From NCBI GenBank assembly GCA_965363675.1, contig CBDTTW010000192.1:1-5762 (forward strand): DNA of 5,762 bases, read 5' to 3'. How positions within the stretch are numbered: position 1 is the stretch's first letter; the number at the start of each line of letters is the position of its first letter. The position numbers were made by a program, and so were the translations under genes. The DNA comes from CBDTTW01 sp965363675. Lineage in GTDB: Bacteria > Bacteroidota > Rhodothermia > Rhodothermales > DASSAV01. Shown here piece by piece: positions 1 through 5,762 of this stretch. The notes below the pieces were generated by a model. It worked only from the letters and a program-made list of their open reading frames with translations, ran no database searches and was not told the DNA's origin.

Positions 1-275
1 AGCAGCAGCGCGTCGCCATCGCGCGCGCCATCGCCAAGCGCCCCGCCGTGCTCCTTTGCGACGAGCCTACCGGCGCGCTCGACTCCAAAACGGGCGTCGT
101 CGTCCTCGACGCCATCGAGCGCGTCAACCGCGAGCTGGGCGCCGCCACGGTCGTCATTACGCACAACGCCGCCCAGGCCGAGATCGCCCGGCGCATCATC
201 CACCTCTCGGACGGGCGCATCTCCGAGGTCGTGGAGAACGCGCGCCCGCGCCCGGCCGCCGAACTGGTGTGGTGA
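1..275 (+). CDS. ABC transporter ATP-binding protein, 3' part only (LolD/MacB-type family)
   Basis: This is the C-terminal 90 residues of an ABC nucleotide-binding subunit; the 5' end, with Walker A, Q-loop and most of the signature motif, lies outside the window. The first two bases finish a codon, and reading from base 3 gives QQRVAIARAIAKRP, the tail of the LSGGQQQR signature. Walker B follows as VLLCDEP with D20 and catalytic glutamate E21 (visible numbering), then the D-loop TGALD, and the switch histidine H54 in VVITHN. The end, LSDGRI plus a short tail, is typical of COG1136 (SalX/LolD-like) ATPases. It would hydrolyse ATP at the cytoplasmic face and drive the permease encoded 3 nt downstream. 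The tight spacing and shared strand indicate one operon. All visible catalytic residues are intact. Family is certain; substrate cannot be told. Confidence 0.95.
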   Translation, partial: QQRVAIARAIAKRPAVLLCDEPTGALDSKTGVVVLDAIERVNRELGAATVVITHNAAQAEIARRIIHLSDGRISEVVENARPRPAAELVW

Positions 276-278
276 CGC

Positions 279-2642
279 ATGAAGGCCATCGACCGCAAAG
301 TGCTTCGGGACCTGAAGGAAATGCGCGGCCAGGCGCTCGCCATTTTCTTCGTGATCTTCTCGGCCGTGGCCGCCTTCATCACGTTTCAATCCACGATGGA
401 CTCGCTCGAACGCACGCTCAGGCGCTACTACGCCGACGCGGCGTTTGCGGACGTGTTCGCCTCGGCCAAGCGCGCGCCGCAACGTCTGGAAGCCTCGCTG
501 CGCGCGCTGCCCGGCGTCAACCAGGTCTACACGCGCGTGCAAGCGCCCGTCAACCTGGAAGTCGCCGGCTTCGAGGAGCCTATCTCGGGCCTTATCATCT
601 CGGTGCCTGCCGCGAGCGCGCCGCCGCTGAACAAGCTCGTCGTGCAGGAAGGCCGCAGCGTGCGCCCGTTTGCCGAAACGGAAGTAGTGCTGAACGAGAT
701 TTTCGCCGAAGCCCACGGCCTGCGCCCCGGCAGCCGCCTCGTGGGCATCCTGAACGGCCGCCGGAAAACGCTCGACGTAGTGGGTGTGGGCGTCTCGCCG
801 GAGCACCTGATCCAGCTTCAGCCCGGCTCCATGTTCCCCGACCCGGCGCGCTACGGCGTCGTGTGGATGTCGCGCGATGCCCTGGCGGCCGCCTACGACC
901 TGGAGGGCGCCTTCAACAGCGCGGCGCTCTCGCTCGCGCCCGGCGCCGACGCACTGCGCGTGCTGGCCGGCGTGGACGACGTGCTCAAGCCCTACGGGGC
1001 CCAGGGGGCCATTTTGCGCAAGGATCAGCTCTCGCACTTCTACATCACCGAGGAGTTCGGGCAGCTCCGCGTCAACGCGACGATCCTGCCGGGCATTCTG
1101 CTGGCTGTGGCGGCCTTCCTGCTCCACATGACCGTCAGCCGCCTGATCGCTACCCAACGCGAGCAGATCGCCGTGCTCAAGGCGTTCGGCTATGCCGACG
1201 CAGCCATCGGGCTGCACTACGCCAAGCTGGTGCTGCTCATCGCCGCCGCCGCGACGCTGGCCGGCGGCCTGGCGGGCATGTGGTTCGGGCGCTCCATGTC
1301 GGAGCTGTACCTGACGTACTACCGCTTCCCTTACCTCGACTTTGCGGTGCGCCCGGCCGTCGTGCTCTCGGCTGCCGGCCTGACGACCCTGGCGGCGCTG
1401 GCGGGCGTGGCCCAGGCCGTCCGGCGGGCCGTCCACCTTCCGCCGGCAGCGGCCATGCGCCCGGCGGCGCCGCCCACGTACCGCCCCACCTGGATCGAGC
1501 GCGTCGGGCTCGGGCGGCGCCTCGACCAGCCCACCCGCATGATTGCGCGGCACATCGAGCGGCAGCCGGTCAAGGCCCTGCTCACGGTCGTCGGGGTCGC
1601 CTTCTCCGTGGCGATTCTCATCATGGGGTTGTTCTTCAACGATTCGTTCAACTACATCATCGCCGTGCAGTACGGGTTTGCCCAGCGCGAGGACCTCACG
1701 GTGACGTTCACCGAGCCGACCTCGACGGCCGCCCTCTACGAGATCGCGGCGCTGCCGGGGGTGCTCCATGCCGAGCCGTTCCGCAACGTGCCCGTGCGCC
1801 TGCGCGCCGGCGTGCGCCGCCGCGACACGGCCATCGAAGGCATCCCGCAGGACGCGTTTCTGCGCCGCATCCTCAACGCCGACCTTCAGCCGACGCCCCC
1901 GCCGCCCGAGGGCCTGATGCTGAGCGCGCACCTGGCCGAACAGCTCGGCGTAGGCCCCGGCGACGCGCTCGACGTGGAAATCCTGGAGGGCAGCCGGCGG
2001 CGGCGGCGCGTGCCCGTAGTCAGCCTCTCGGAGCAGTTCCTGGGCTCCTCGGCCGTCATGGCGCTGGAGGCCGCAACCCGCCTCACCGGCGACGGGCAGT
2101 CGCTCTCGGGCGTGCTGCTGAGCATCCACCCCGATTACGAACGCCGCCTCGTGGCCGAGCTGCGGCGGCGCCCGCGCGTGGCCGGCATCGTCTCGCAGGA
2201 GCGCGCCATCGCCGCCTTCAGCCAGTCGTCGGCGCAGACGATGCTGACGTTCACCTTTTTCCTGACGCTTTTCTCGGCCGTCATCGCCTTCGGGGTCATC
2301 TACAACAGCATGCGCATCTCGCTCGCCGAGCGCACCCGCGAGCTGGCGAGCCTGCGCGTGCTGGGCTTCACACGGGGCGAGATCGCCTATGTGCTCCTGG
2401 GGGAGTTGGGGGCGCTCACGCTGCTGGCGATTCCCGTAGGCTTCGCCCTCGGCGCGGGCCTTGCCGCGATGCTCGTCGAGGCGCTCCAGACCGATTTGTA
2501 CCGCCTGCCCGTCGTCCTGGAGCCGCCCACGTTCGCCCTGGCCGCCTGCGTGGTGCTGGCGTGCTCGGCGCTCTCGGGGCTGGTGATGCGCCGCCGCCTG
2601 AACGCGCTCGATCTTGTCGAAGTCCTGAAAACCCGTGAATAA
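279..2642 (+). CDS. FtsX/MacB-type ABC transporter permease with duplicated halves (787 aa)
   Basis: This is an inner-membrane permease of the mechanotransmission (MacB/LolCDE/FtsX) class. Eight hydrophobic segments lie near residues 17-37, 265-288, 312-335, 359-381, 431-453, 654-678, 706-730 and 750-771. The pattern is one helix, a large extracytoplasmic domain (about 38-264) and three helices, then the same again with a second domain (about 454-653). Both halves carry the FtsX-type cytoplasmic motif after the second helix of the half: REQIAVLKAFGY (294-305) and RELASLRVLGF (687-697). It therefore holds in one chain what MacB supplies as a homodimer; length and layout resemble E. coli YbbP (about 800 aa). 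ATG 279 is 3 nt after the ATPase stop, so translation is probably coupled; the Shine-Dalgarno sequence is weak. A proline-rich stretch (PTPPPPEG) lies in the second periplasmic domain. With the downstream adaptor it likely exports or extracts a substrate across the envelope; the substrate is unknown. Confidence 0.93.
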   Translation: MKAIDRKVLRDLKEMRGQALAIFFVIFSAVAAFITFQSTMDSLERTLRRYYADAAFADVFASAKRAPQRLEASLRALPGVNQVYTRVQAPVNLEVAGFEEPISGLIISVPAASAPPLNKLVVQEGRSVRPFAETEVVLNEIFAEAHGLRPGSRLVGILNGRRKTLDVVGVGVSPEHLIQLQPGSMFPDPARYGVVWMSRDALAAAYDLEGAFNSAALSLAPGADALRVLAGVDDVLKPYGAQGAILRKDQLSHFYITEEFGQLRVNATILPGILLAVAAFLLHMTVSRLIATQREQIAVLKAFGYADAAIGLHYAKLVLLIAAAATLAGGLAGMWFGRSMSELYLTYYRFPYLDFAVRPAVVLSAAGLTTLAALAGVAQAVRRAVHLPPAAAMRPAAPPTYRPTWIERVGLGRRLDQPTRMIARHIERQPVKALLTVVGVAFSVAILIMGLFFNDSFNYIIAVQYGFAQREDLTVTFTEPTSTAALYEIAALPGVLHAEPFRNVPVRLRAGVRRRDTAIEGIPQDAFLRRILNADLQPTPPPPEGLMLSAHLAEQLGVGPGDALDVEILEGSRRRRRVPVVSLSEQFLGSSAVMALEAATRLTGDGQSLSGVLLSIHPDYERRLVAELRRRPRVAGIVSQERAIAAFSQSSAQTMLTFTFFLTLFSAVIAFGVIYNSMRISLAERTRELASLRVLGFTRGEIAYVLLGELGALTLLAIPVGFALGAGLAAMLVEALQTDLYRLPVVLEPPTFALAACVVLACSALSGLVMRRRLNALDLVEVLKTRE

Positions 2643-2643
2643 C

Positions 2644-3837
2644 ATGACCTCCTTTTTTACGCGCAAACGTCTGCTCTTCGGGTTGGGCGCCCTGGTCCTG
2701 GTCGTGATGCTGGCGCTCGGCTTCATGCCGCGCCCGACCGAGGTGGAAGTGGTCCGCCCGACGCTCGGGCCGATGCAGGTCGTCATCGAGGAGGAGGGCG
2801 TCACCGAGGTGCGCGACCGCTACACCCTCTCGCCGGCGACGCCCGGCTATCTGCGGCGCATCACCCTCGAAGTCGGCGACTCGGTGCAGGCCGGGCAGCC
2901 GGTGGCGGTTCTGGAGGCGCCGCGCGCCGCTGCGCTCGACCCGCGCACGCGCGCGCAGCACACCGCCGCCGTCGGGGCGGCTCAGGCGACGCTGAACCAG
3001 GCCGTAGAGCAGGCCGCCGCCGCCGAGGCCGCCGCCGAGGCCGCCCGCGCCGAGCGCGGCCGCGCCGAGCGCCTGCTGGAGCTGAACTCCACGACGCGGC
3101 AATCGGTCGAGTCGGCGGTGGCCGCCGAGCGGCAGGCGGCGGCGGGCCTCGCCGCCGCCCGCGAGGCCGTTGCGGCGGCGCGCGCGCAGTTGCAGCTTGC
3201 GCGCGCCGCCCTCGGCGAGGGCTCCGGCGGCGGCGGGGTCGTCGAGACGCTGCGCGCGCCGGCGCCCGGCCGTGTGCTGGCCGTGCGCCGGCGCAGCGAG
3301 GGCATGGCGCAGCCCGGCGAGGCGCTGCGCGAGATCGGCGCGGTCGGCGGGGCCTTGCAGGTGCGCGCGGACGTGCTCTCGCAGGACGCCGTGCGCATCG
3401 CCCCCGGCGCGCCTGTCGAGATCGACCAGTGGGGCGGCTCCGCGCCGCTCGACGCGCGCGTCGAGCGCATCGAGCCGGTGGGCCGCACCACCGTCTCGTC
3501 GCTCGGCGTCGAGGAGCAGCGCGTGGGCGTCGTGGCGGCGATCACCTCGCCGGTGGACCAGTGGGGGCGCCTCGGCTCGGGCTACCGGGTGCTGGCGCGC
3601 TTCGTGGTGTGGCAAAGCCCGCGCGTGCTGCAAATCCCAACGGGGGCTTTGTTCCGGCAGGACGACGGCTGGAGCGTCTTTGCCGTCGAGGACGGCGCGG
3701 CGCGCCTGCGCCGGGTGCAAATCGGCCACCAGACCGGCCTGACGACCGAGATCACCGGCGGCCTGAAGCCCGAGGACGAGGTCATCGCGCACCCTCCGAG
3801 CGACCTTGCGGAGGGCGGCCGCGTGCGGGCGCGCTAA
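2644..3837 (+). CDS. HlyD/AcrA-like periplasmic adaptor (membrane fusion protein) of the ABC system
   Basis: This 397-residue adaptor is anchored in the inner membrane and should link the ABC permease to an outer-membrane channel. Order from ATG 2644: basic N-terminus (RKR), one membrane helix (about 10-28), first half of a lipoyl/barrel-sandwich domain (about 62-91, with GDSVQAGQPVAVLE), an alanine-rich coiled-coil hairpin (about 99-189), second lipoyl half (about 200-236, APAPGRVLAVRRRSEG), beta-barrel (about 238-323) and membrane-proximal domain (to 397, PTGALFRQDDGWSVFAVEDG). The hairpin tip has R140-x3-L144-x6-T151, close to the R-x3-L-x6-S TolC-contact motif of AcrA. There is no lipobox, so the anchor is the helix. 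ATG 2644 begins one base after the permease stop. An in-frame GTG at 2635 would add three residues and overlap the permease by 8 nt; ATG is preferred, though neither has a good Shine-Dalgarno sequence. It is last in the operon, and its stop overlaps that of the convergent gene. Confidence 0.92.
   Translation: MTSFFTRKRLLFGLGALVLVVMLALGFMPRPTEVEVVRPTLGPMQVVIEEEGVTEVRDRYTLSPATPGYLRRITLEVGDSVQAGQPVAVLEAPRAAALDPRTRAQHTAAVGAAQATLNQAVEQAAAAEAAAEAARAERGRAERLLELNSTTRQSVESAVAAERQAAAGLAAAREAVAAARAQLQLARAALGEGSGGGGVVETLRAPAPGRVLAVRRRSEGMAQPGEALREIGAVGGALQVRADVLSQDAVRIAPGAPVEIDQWGGSAPLDARVERIEPVGRTTVSSLGVEEQRVGVVAAITSPVDQWGRLGSGYRVLARFVVWQSPRVLQIPTGALFRQDDGWSVFAVEDGAARLRRVQIGHQTGLTTEITGGLKPEDEVIAHPPSDLAEGGRVRAR
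3792..3815. other. GC-rich hairpin in the adaptor 3' end, possible transcript-end structure
   Basis: CCCTCCG (3792-3798) and CGGAGGG (3809-3815) form a perfect 7-bp inverted repeat with a 10-nt loop, inside the last codons of the adaptor gene. It lies about 20 nt before the adaptor stop and about 20 nt beyond the stop of the convergent minus-strand gene. It could be the 3' structure of the minus-strand transcript, but no T-run follows on either strand, so it is not a canonical intrinsic terminator. In DNA this GC-rich such a stem can arise by chance. Confidence 0.25.
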
Positions 3838-4070
3838 CGCCGGCGGCGCGGCGCGCGCTCGGCGGGAGGCCGCGCAGGCCCCGGCGGGCGGCGGCTCATG
3901 CGGTACACCCGGAAAAACAGCCACGCCCCCACCGCCGCCGGCATCACGCCGAGCAGCCAGGCGCTCCAGTGCGCATGGTCCCCGGCGCGGCTCACGGCCA
4001 GATAGCTCAGCAGCGCGCCGAACAGAAACACCGTGAGGCCCAACCGGAGCAGAGACGCTTTGCGACGCAT
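3834..4070 (-). CDS. small two-helix membrane protein, unrecognised (78 aa)
   Basis: I do not recognise this gene. The predicted product starts MRRKASLL, has two hydrophobic segments (about 7-26 and 35-53) joined by a short loop with D31, H32, H34 and W35, and ends in a proline- and arginine-rich tail with ten arginines in the last 25 residues. By the positive-inside rule both ends would be cytoplasmic. Support for coding is the clean hydrophobic-loop-hydrophobic pattern, mostly G/C third positions, and a fit that fills the gap exactly to the adaptor stop. There is no Shine-Dalgarno sequence before ATG 4070; that stretch reads CATCCTCCTC on this strand. It is convergent with the adaptor gene, sharing stop-codon bases at 3834-3837, and lies 66 nt downstream of another small membrane-protein gene on the same strand, so they may be co-transcribed. 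A chance open frame is possible but less likely. Confidence 0.65.
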   Translation of the reverse strand: MRRKASLLRLGLTVFLFGALLSYLAVSRAGDHAHWSAWLLGVMPAAVGAWLFFRVYRMSRRPPGPARPPAERAPRRRR

Positions 4071-4098
4071 GGCGAACAGAGGAGGATGCAGGAGCGGG

Positions 4099-4106
4099 CT
4101 ATATTA
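4099..4106 (-). promoter_or_regulatory. AT-rich promoter-like element upstream of the 78-aa gene
   Basis: The minus strand reads TAATATAG here, in the 66-nt gap between the two small genes and about 29-36 nt before ATG 4070. It resembles a -10/-7 element in an otherwise GC-dominated region. A TTTG lies 14 nt further upstream, too close for either a standard sigma-70 or a Bacteroidota-type promoter. It may give the 78-aa gene its own start of transcription; the evidence is weak. Confidence 0.2.
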
Positions 4107-4136
4107 CGCAAACCCGTCCCCAAACGCACGCCCTCC

Positions 4137-4349
4137 CTACCGGCGCGCGGACGCACGCCAGGCCGCCGGCGCCCGCCCCGGCCCAAACGCACGTAGGGCC
4201 GCCAGTCCGAGCAGCCCGAATGCAAGCGCCCATGCCGCCTCCGCCGCCCCCCCTGCCCCCGGCGCCAGAAAGCGCATGAGCAGGCCGTTGAGCAGCGAGA
4301 GCGTCAGCAGCAGCGCAAGCGCAAAGGGGCGAAGCGTGTGGGTGAGCAT
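4137..4349 (-). CDS. small two-helix membrane protein, unrecognised (70 aa)
   Basis: I do not recognise this gene. The product has two hydrophobic stretches (about 9-28, interrupted by R26, and 38-55), a glycine- and alanine-rich linker (GAGGAAEAA) and a basic tail with R53, R59, R65, R69 and R70. It looks like a small inner-membrane protein with both ends in the cytoplasm. The start at 4349 is supported by GGAGG five bases upstream, the best Shine-Dalgarno sequence in the window. Third codon positions are mostly G or C. It is first of two tandem minus-strand genes and is transcribed divergently from the amino acid transporter gene, 196 nt away. Its layout resembles that of the 78-aa neighbour, but no residue-level similarity is evident by eye. 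A longer overlapping frame on this strand starts further upstream, but its product is glycine- and cysteine-rich without a protein-like pattern. Confidence 0.6.
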   Translation of the reverse strand: MLTHTLRPFALALLLTLSLLNGLLMRFLAPGAGGAAEAAWALAFGLLGLAALRAFGPGRAPAAWRASARR

Positions 4350-4354
4350 GGAGA

Positions 4355-4359
4355 CCTCC
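4355..4359 (-). promoter_or_regulatory. Shine-Dalgarno sequence of the 70-aa gene
   Basis: The minus strand reads GGAGG, followed by TCTCC and then ATG (4349), a 5-nt spacing. This decides the start of the small gene and is notable because the other genes in the window have weak or no Shine-Dalgarno sequences. Confidence 0.6.
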
Positions 4360-4397
4360 GGCAGATTTCCCGTTCGCTACGGGCGCGCGCGCTGCGT

Positions 4398-4405
4398 GTT
4401 GCAAC
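4398..4405. repeat. 8-bp palindrome GTTGCAAC in the divergent intergenic region
   Basis: GTTGCAAC is a perfect palindrome 49 nt upstream of the 70-aa gene start and 140 nt upstream of the transporter gene. Read on the minus strand it holds TTGCAA, a possible -35/-33 element, but no convincing partner element follows at the right distance. It could be an operator half or chance; it is short. Confidence 0.2.
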
Positions 4406-4494
4406 CCTAAGCCGGCCCCGCCGGGTCGTAGCCGTTTCGTCACGCCGTGGGCAGGGGCGCATATTCTTTTAGCGCCGCGCCGGGGTGTGCGCCG

Positions 4495-4501
4495 TATCTT
4501 G
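4495..4501 (+). promoter_or_regulatory. possible promoter -7 element for the amino acid transporter gene
   Basis: TATCTTG lies 44 nt before ATG 4546 and resembles the Bacteroidota-type -7 element TAnnTTTG with one base missing. An AT-rich island (ATATTCTTTTAG, 4461-4472) lies upstream and could contain the distal element, although the spacing of about 24 nt is longer than usual. The rest of the divergent region (4350-4545) shows no gene and no further structure I can support. Confidence 0.3.
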
Positions 4502-4545
4502 CACCGGCTTCTCGAAAGGCTCCGCCGCCGGTCACGCTACGGATC

Positions 4546-5762
4546 ATGCAAACAACGGAACGTCCCCGCAGCCTGGGCTTTTGGCGCTCGTGGGCCCTGG
4601 TCGTCGGAGCCATGATCGGCTCGGGCGTGTTCATGCTGCCGGCCGTGCTGGCCCCCTACGGCGGCCTGAGCCTGGCCGGTTGGCTGATCTCGGGCGGCGG
4701 CACGCTGGCCGTGGCGCTCATGCTGGGCCTGCTGGCCCGGCGCGTCGTGAGCGCGGGCGGCCCCTACGCCTACTGCCGCGCCGCCTTCGGCGACCTCACG
4801 AGCTTCCTGATCGCCTGGGGCTACTGGCTCTCGCTCGGAAGCAGCATCGCGGCCATTGCCGTAGGCATCTCGGGCTATCTCTCGGCGTTCCTGCCCGCCA
4901 TCGACGCGCAGCCGCTCTGGGGCGCCGCGTGCACACTTGGGCTGATCTGGCTGTTCACCGGCGTCAACATCCTGGGCGTGCGCGAGGCAGGCATCGTCGG
5001 GCTGGTGATCACGGTGCTCAAGCTGCTGCCCCTGTTGCTCGTAGCCGGGGCGGGGCTTTTCCTCGGCGACGTGGCCGGTGCGCTCACGCCCCTCAACCCG
5101 GAGCGCGTAGCCCTGCCGCTGCTGCTGGCGCAGATCGCCATGCTGACCATGTGGGCCTACGTCGGCGTCGAGGCGGCCACGGTGCCCTCGGAAGACGTGG
5201 TGACGCCGGAGCGCACCATCCCGCGCGCGCTCGTGACGGGCACGCTCACGGCCACCGCCGTCTACATGGTCGCCACGCTCGGCGTGATGGCCCTCGTGCC
5301 GGCCGAGCGCCTGGCGAACTCCGCCTCGCCGTTCGCCGACGCGGCGGGGCTGATCTTCGGGCAGGCGGGCGGCTTGCTCATTGCCTTCGGGGCGGTCGTC
5401 TCCATCGGCGGCACGCTCAACGCCATCCTGCTCCTGGCTGGGCAGGTGCCGCGCGCGGCCGCCCTCGACGGCCTTTTCCCGCAATGGTTCGCCCCGCTGA
5501 ACCGCCGCGGCGCCCCGGCGCGGGCGCTCGTAGCCTCGTCGCTCATCGCCACGGCGCTCATCCTGATGAACTACACGCGCGGCCTGGTCGGAGCGTATGA
5601 GGCCATCATTCTCATCTCGACGCTCATGACGCTCGTGCCCTACGCCGCCTCCGCGCTGGCCGAGCTGAAGCTGCAACGCGCCGCGCCGCTGCGCGCTTGG
5701 GCGCGCCCCGTGGCGGCGCTCGCCCTCGCCTTCTCCGCTTTCATCATCCTCGGCTCCGGCCT
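4546..5762 (+). CDS. APC-superfamily amino acid transporter, AdiC-like, 3' end outside the window
   Basis: The first 405 residues of a secondary amino acid transporter or exchanger of the inner membrane (APC superfamily, basic amino acid/polyamine antiporter branch). The frame stays open to the window edge. About eleven helices are visible (near 15-35, 39-61, 84-110, 120-143, 150-175, 188-211, 228-251, 272-298, 326-343, 351-372, 388 on), against 12 in AdiC (445 aa), so about 40 residues are probably missing. Diagnostic motifs: the unwound helix-1 GSG (G25-S26-G27), GGPYAYCRAAFG in the helix 2-3 loop, W203 and E209 in MWAYVGVEAA (AdiC W202, E208), SASPFADAA (259-267) and LLAGQVPRAAALDGLFP (296-312). 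Aligned with AdiC from memory, the arginine-contact positions N101 and W293 are I101 and I294, so arginine is an unlikely substrate. ATG 4546 is the first start giving the family N-terminus; the Shine-Dalgarno sequence is weak (GGA at 4541). It appears to be transcribed alone. Confidence 0.93.
   Translation, partial: MQTTERPRSLGFWRSWALVVGAMIGSGVFMLPAVLAPYGGLSLAGWLISGGGTLAVALMLGLLARRVVSAGGPYAYCRAAFGDLTSFLIAWGYWLSLGSSIAAIAVGISGYLSAFLPAIDAQPLWGAACTLGLIWLFTGVNILGVREAGIVGLVITVLKLLPLLLVAGAGLFLGDVAGALTPLNPERVALPLLLAQIAMLTMWAYVGVEAATVPSEDVVTPERTIPRALVTGTLTATAVYMVATLGVMALVPAERLANSASPFADAAGLIFGQAGGLLIAFGAVVSIGGTLNAILLLAGQVPRAAALDGLFPQWFAPLNRRGAPARALVASSLIATALILMNYTRGLVGAYEAIILISTLMTLVPYAASALAELKLQRAAPLRAWARPVAALALAFSAFIILGSG

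Noticed and set aside
56..2638. An 860-codon open frame on the plus strand overlapping the permease gene.
   Set aside because: It is the +1-type shadow frame of GC-rich coding DNA: the product is dominated by Arg, Ala, Gly and Pro with no domains, while the frame from 279 gives a clean FtsX-type permease.
3838..3900. GC-rich inverted repeats after the adaptor stop, considered as an intrinsic terminator.
   Set aside because: There is no T-run after any stem, and the region lies within the coding sequence of the 78-aa minus-strand gene, whose codons explain the composition.
2416..3924. A 502-codon antisense open frame covering the adaptor gene.
   Set aside because: The product is Arg/Ala/Gly-rich low complexity. 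The plus strand here encodes a complete adaptor with all expected domains.
4099..4443. A 114-codon minus-strand frame overlapping the 70-aa gene.
   Set aside because: The product is Gly/Ala/Cys-rich with no coherent pattern. The 70-aa frame has a Shine-Dalgarno sequence and two hydrophobic helices.
3838..4545. Search for a tRNA, small RNA, CRISPR repeat or mobile-element end between the two large blocks.
   Set aside because: No cloverleaf-like arrangement, no spaced repeats and no terminal inverted repeats or target duplications are visible.
4537..5676. A 379-codon antisense open frame, and a 371-codon plus-strand frame at 4485-5600, over the transporter gene.
   Set aside because: Both translate to Arg/Gly/His-rich sequence without motifs. 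The frame starting at 4546 gives APC-family helices and signature motifs throughout.

Overview
The window is a GC-rich (roughly 70% by eye) bacterial stretch with two transcription blocks flanking a short pair of minus-strand genes. The organism is a diderm, because the first block encodes a periplasmic adaptor of the kind that bridges an inner-membrane pump to an outer-membrane channel. Beyond that the placement is a guess. Very high GC, mostly weak Shine-Dalgarno sequences and a TATCTTG-like element before one gene would fit a GC-rich Rhodothermota-type lineage, but other GC-rich diderms cannot be excluded from sequence alone.

Left block (1-3837, plus strand): a tightly packed operon holding the 3' end of an ABC ATPase gene, a 787-residue duplicated FtsX/MacB-type permease, and a HlyD/AcrA-like membrane fusion protein. 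The ATPase-permease gap is 3 nt. The adaptor ATG follows the permease stop after one base. Together these make a MacAB-like mechanotransmission export system in which both permease halves are fused in one chain. The outer-membrane channel gene is not in the window. The adaptor hairpin tip carries an R-x3-L-x6-T pattern resembling the TolC-docking motif.

Middle (3834-4349, minus strand): two small genes in tandem, 78 and 70 codons, each predicted to encode two membrane helices and a basic C-terminal tail. I recognise neither. The first converges on the adaptor gene so closely that the stop codons overlap in CTAA (3834-3837). The second has the clearest Shine-Dalgarno sequence in the window.

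Right block (4350-5762): a 196-nt divergent intergenic region with an AT-rich island and weak promoter-like elements, followed by an APC-superfamily amino acid transporter similar to AdiC. It runs off the right edge after 405 residues and about 11 of 12 expected helices. Its backbone motifs match AdiC, but the positions aligned with arginine-contacting AdiC residues N101 and W293 are both isoleucine, so a different substrate is likely.

I see no RNA gene, CRISPR array, insertion sequence, phage gene or attachment site. Most of the window is ordinary transport machinery. The least explained content is the pair of small membrane proteins.
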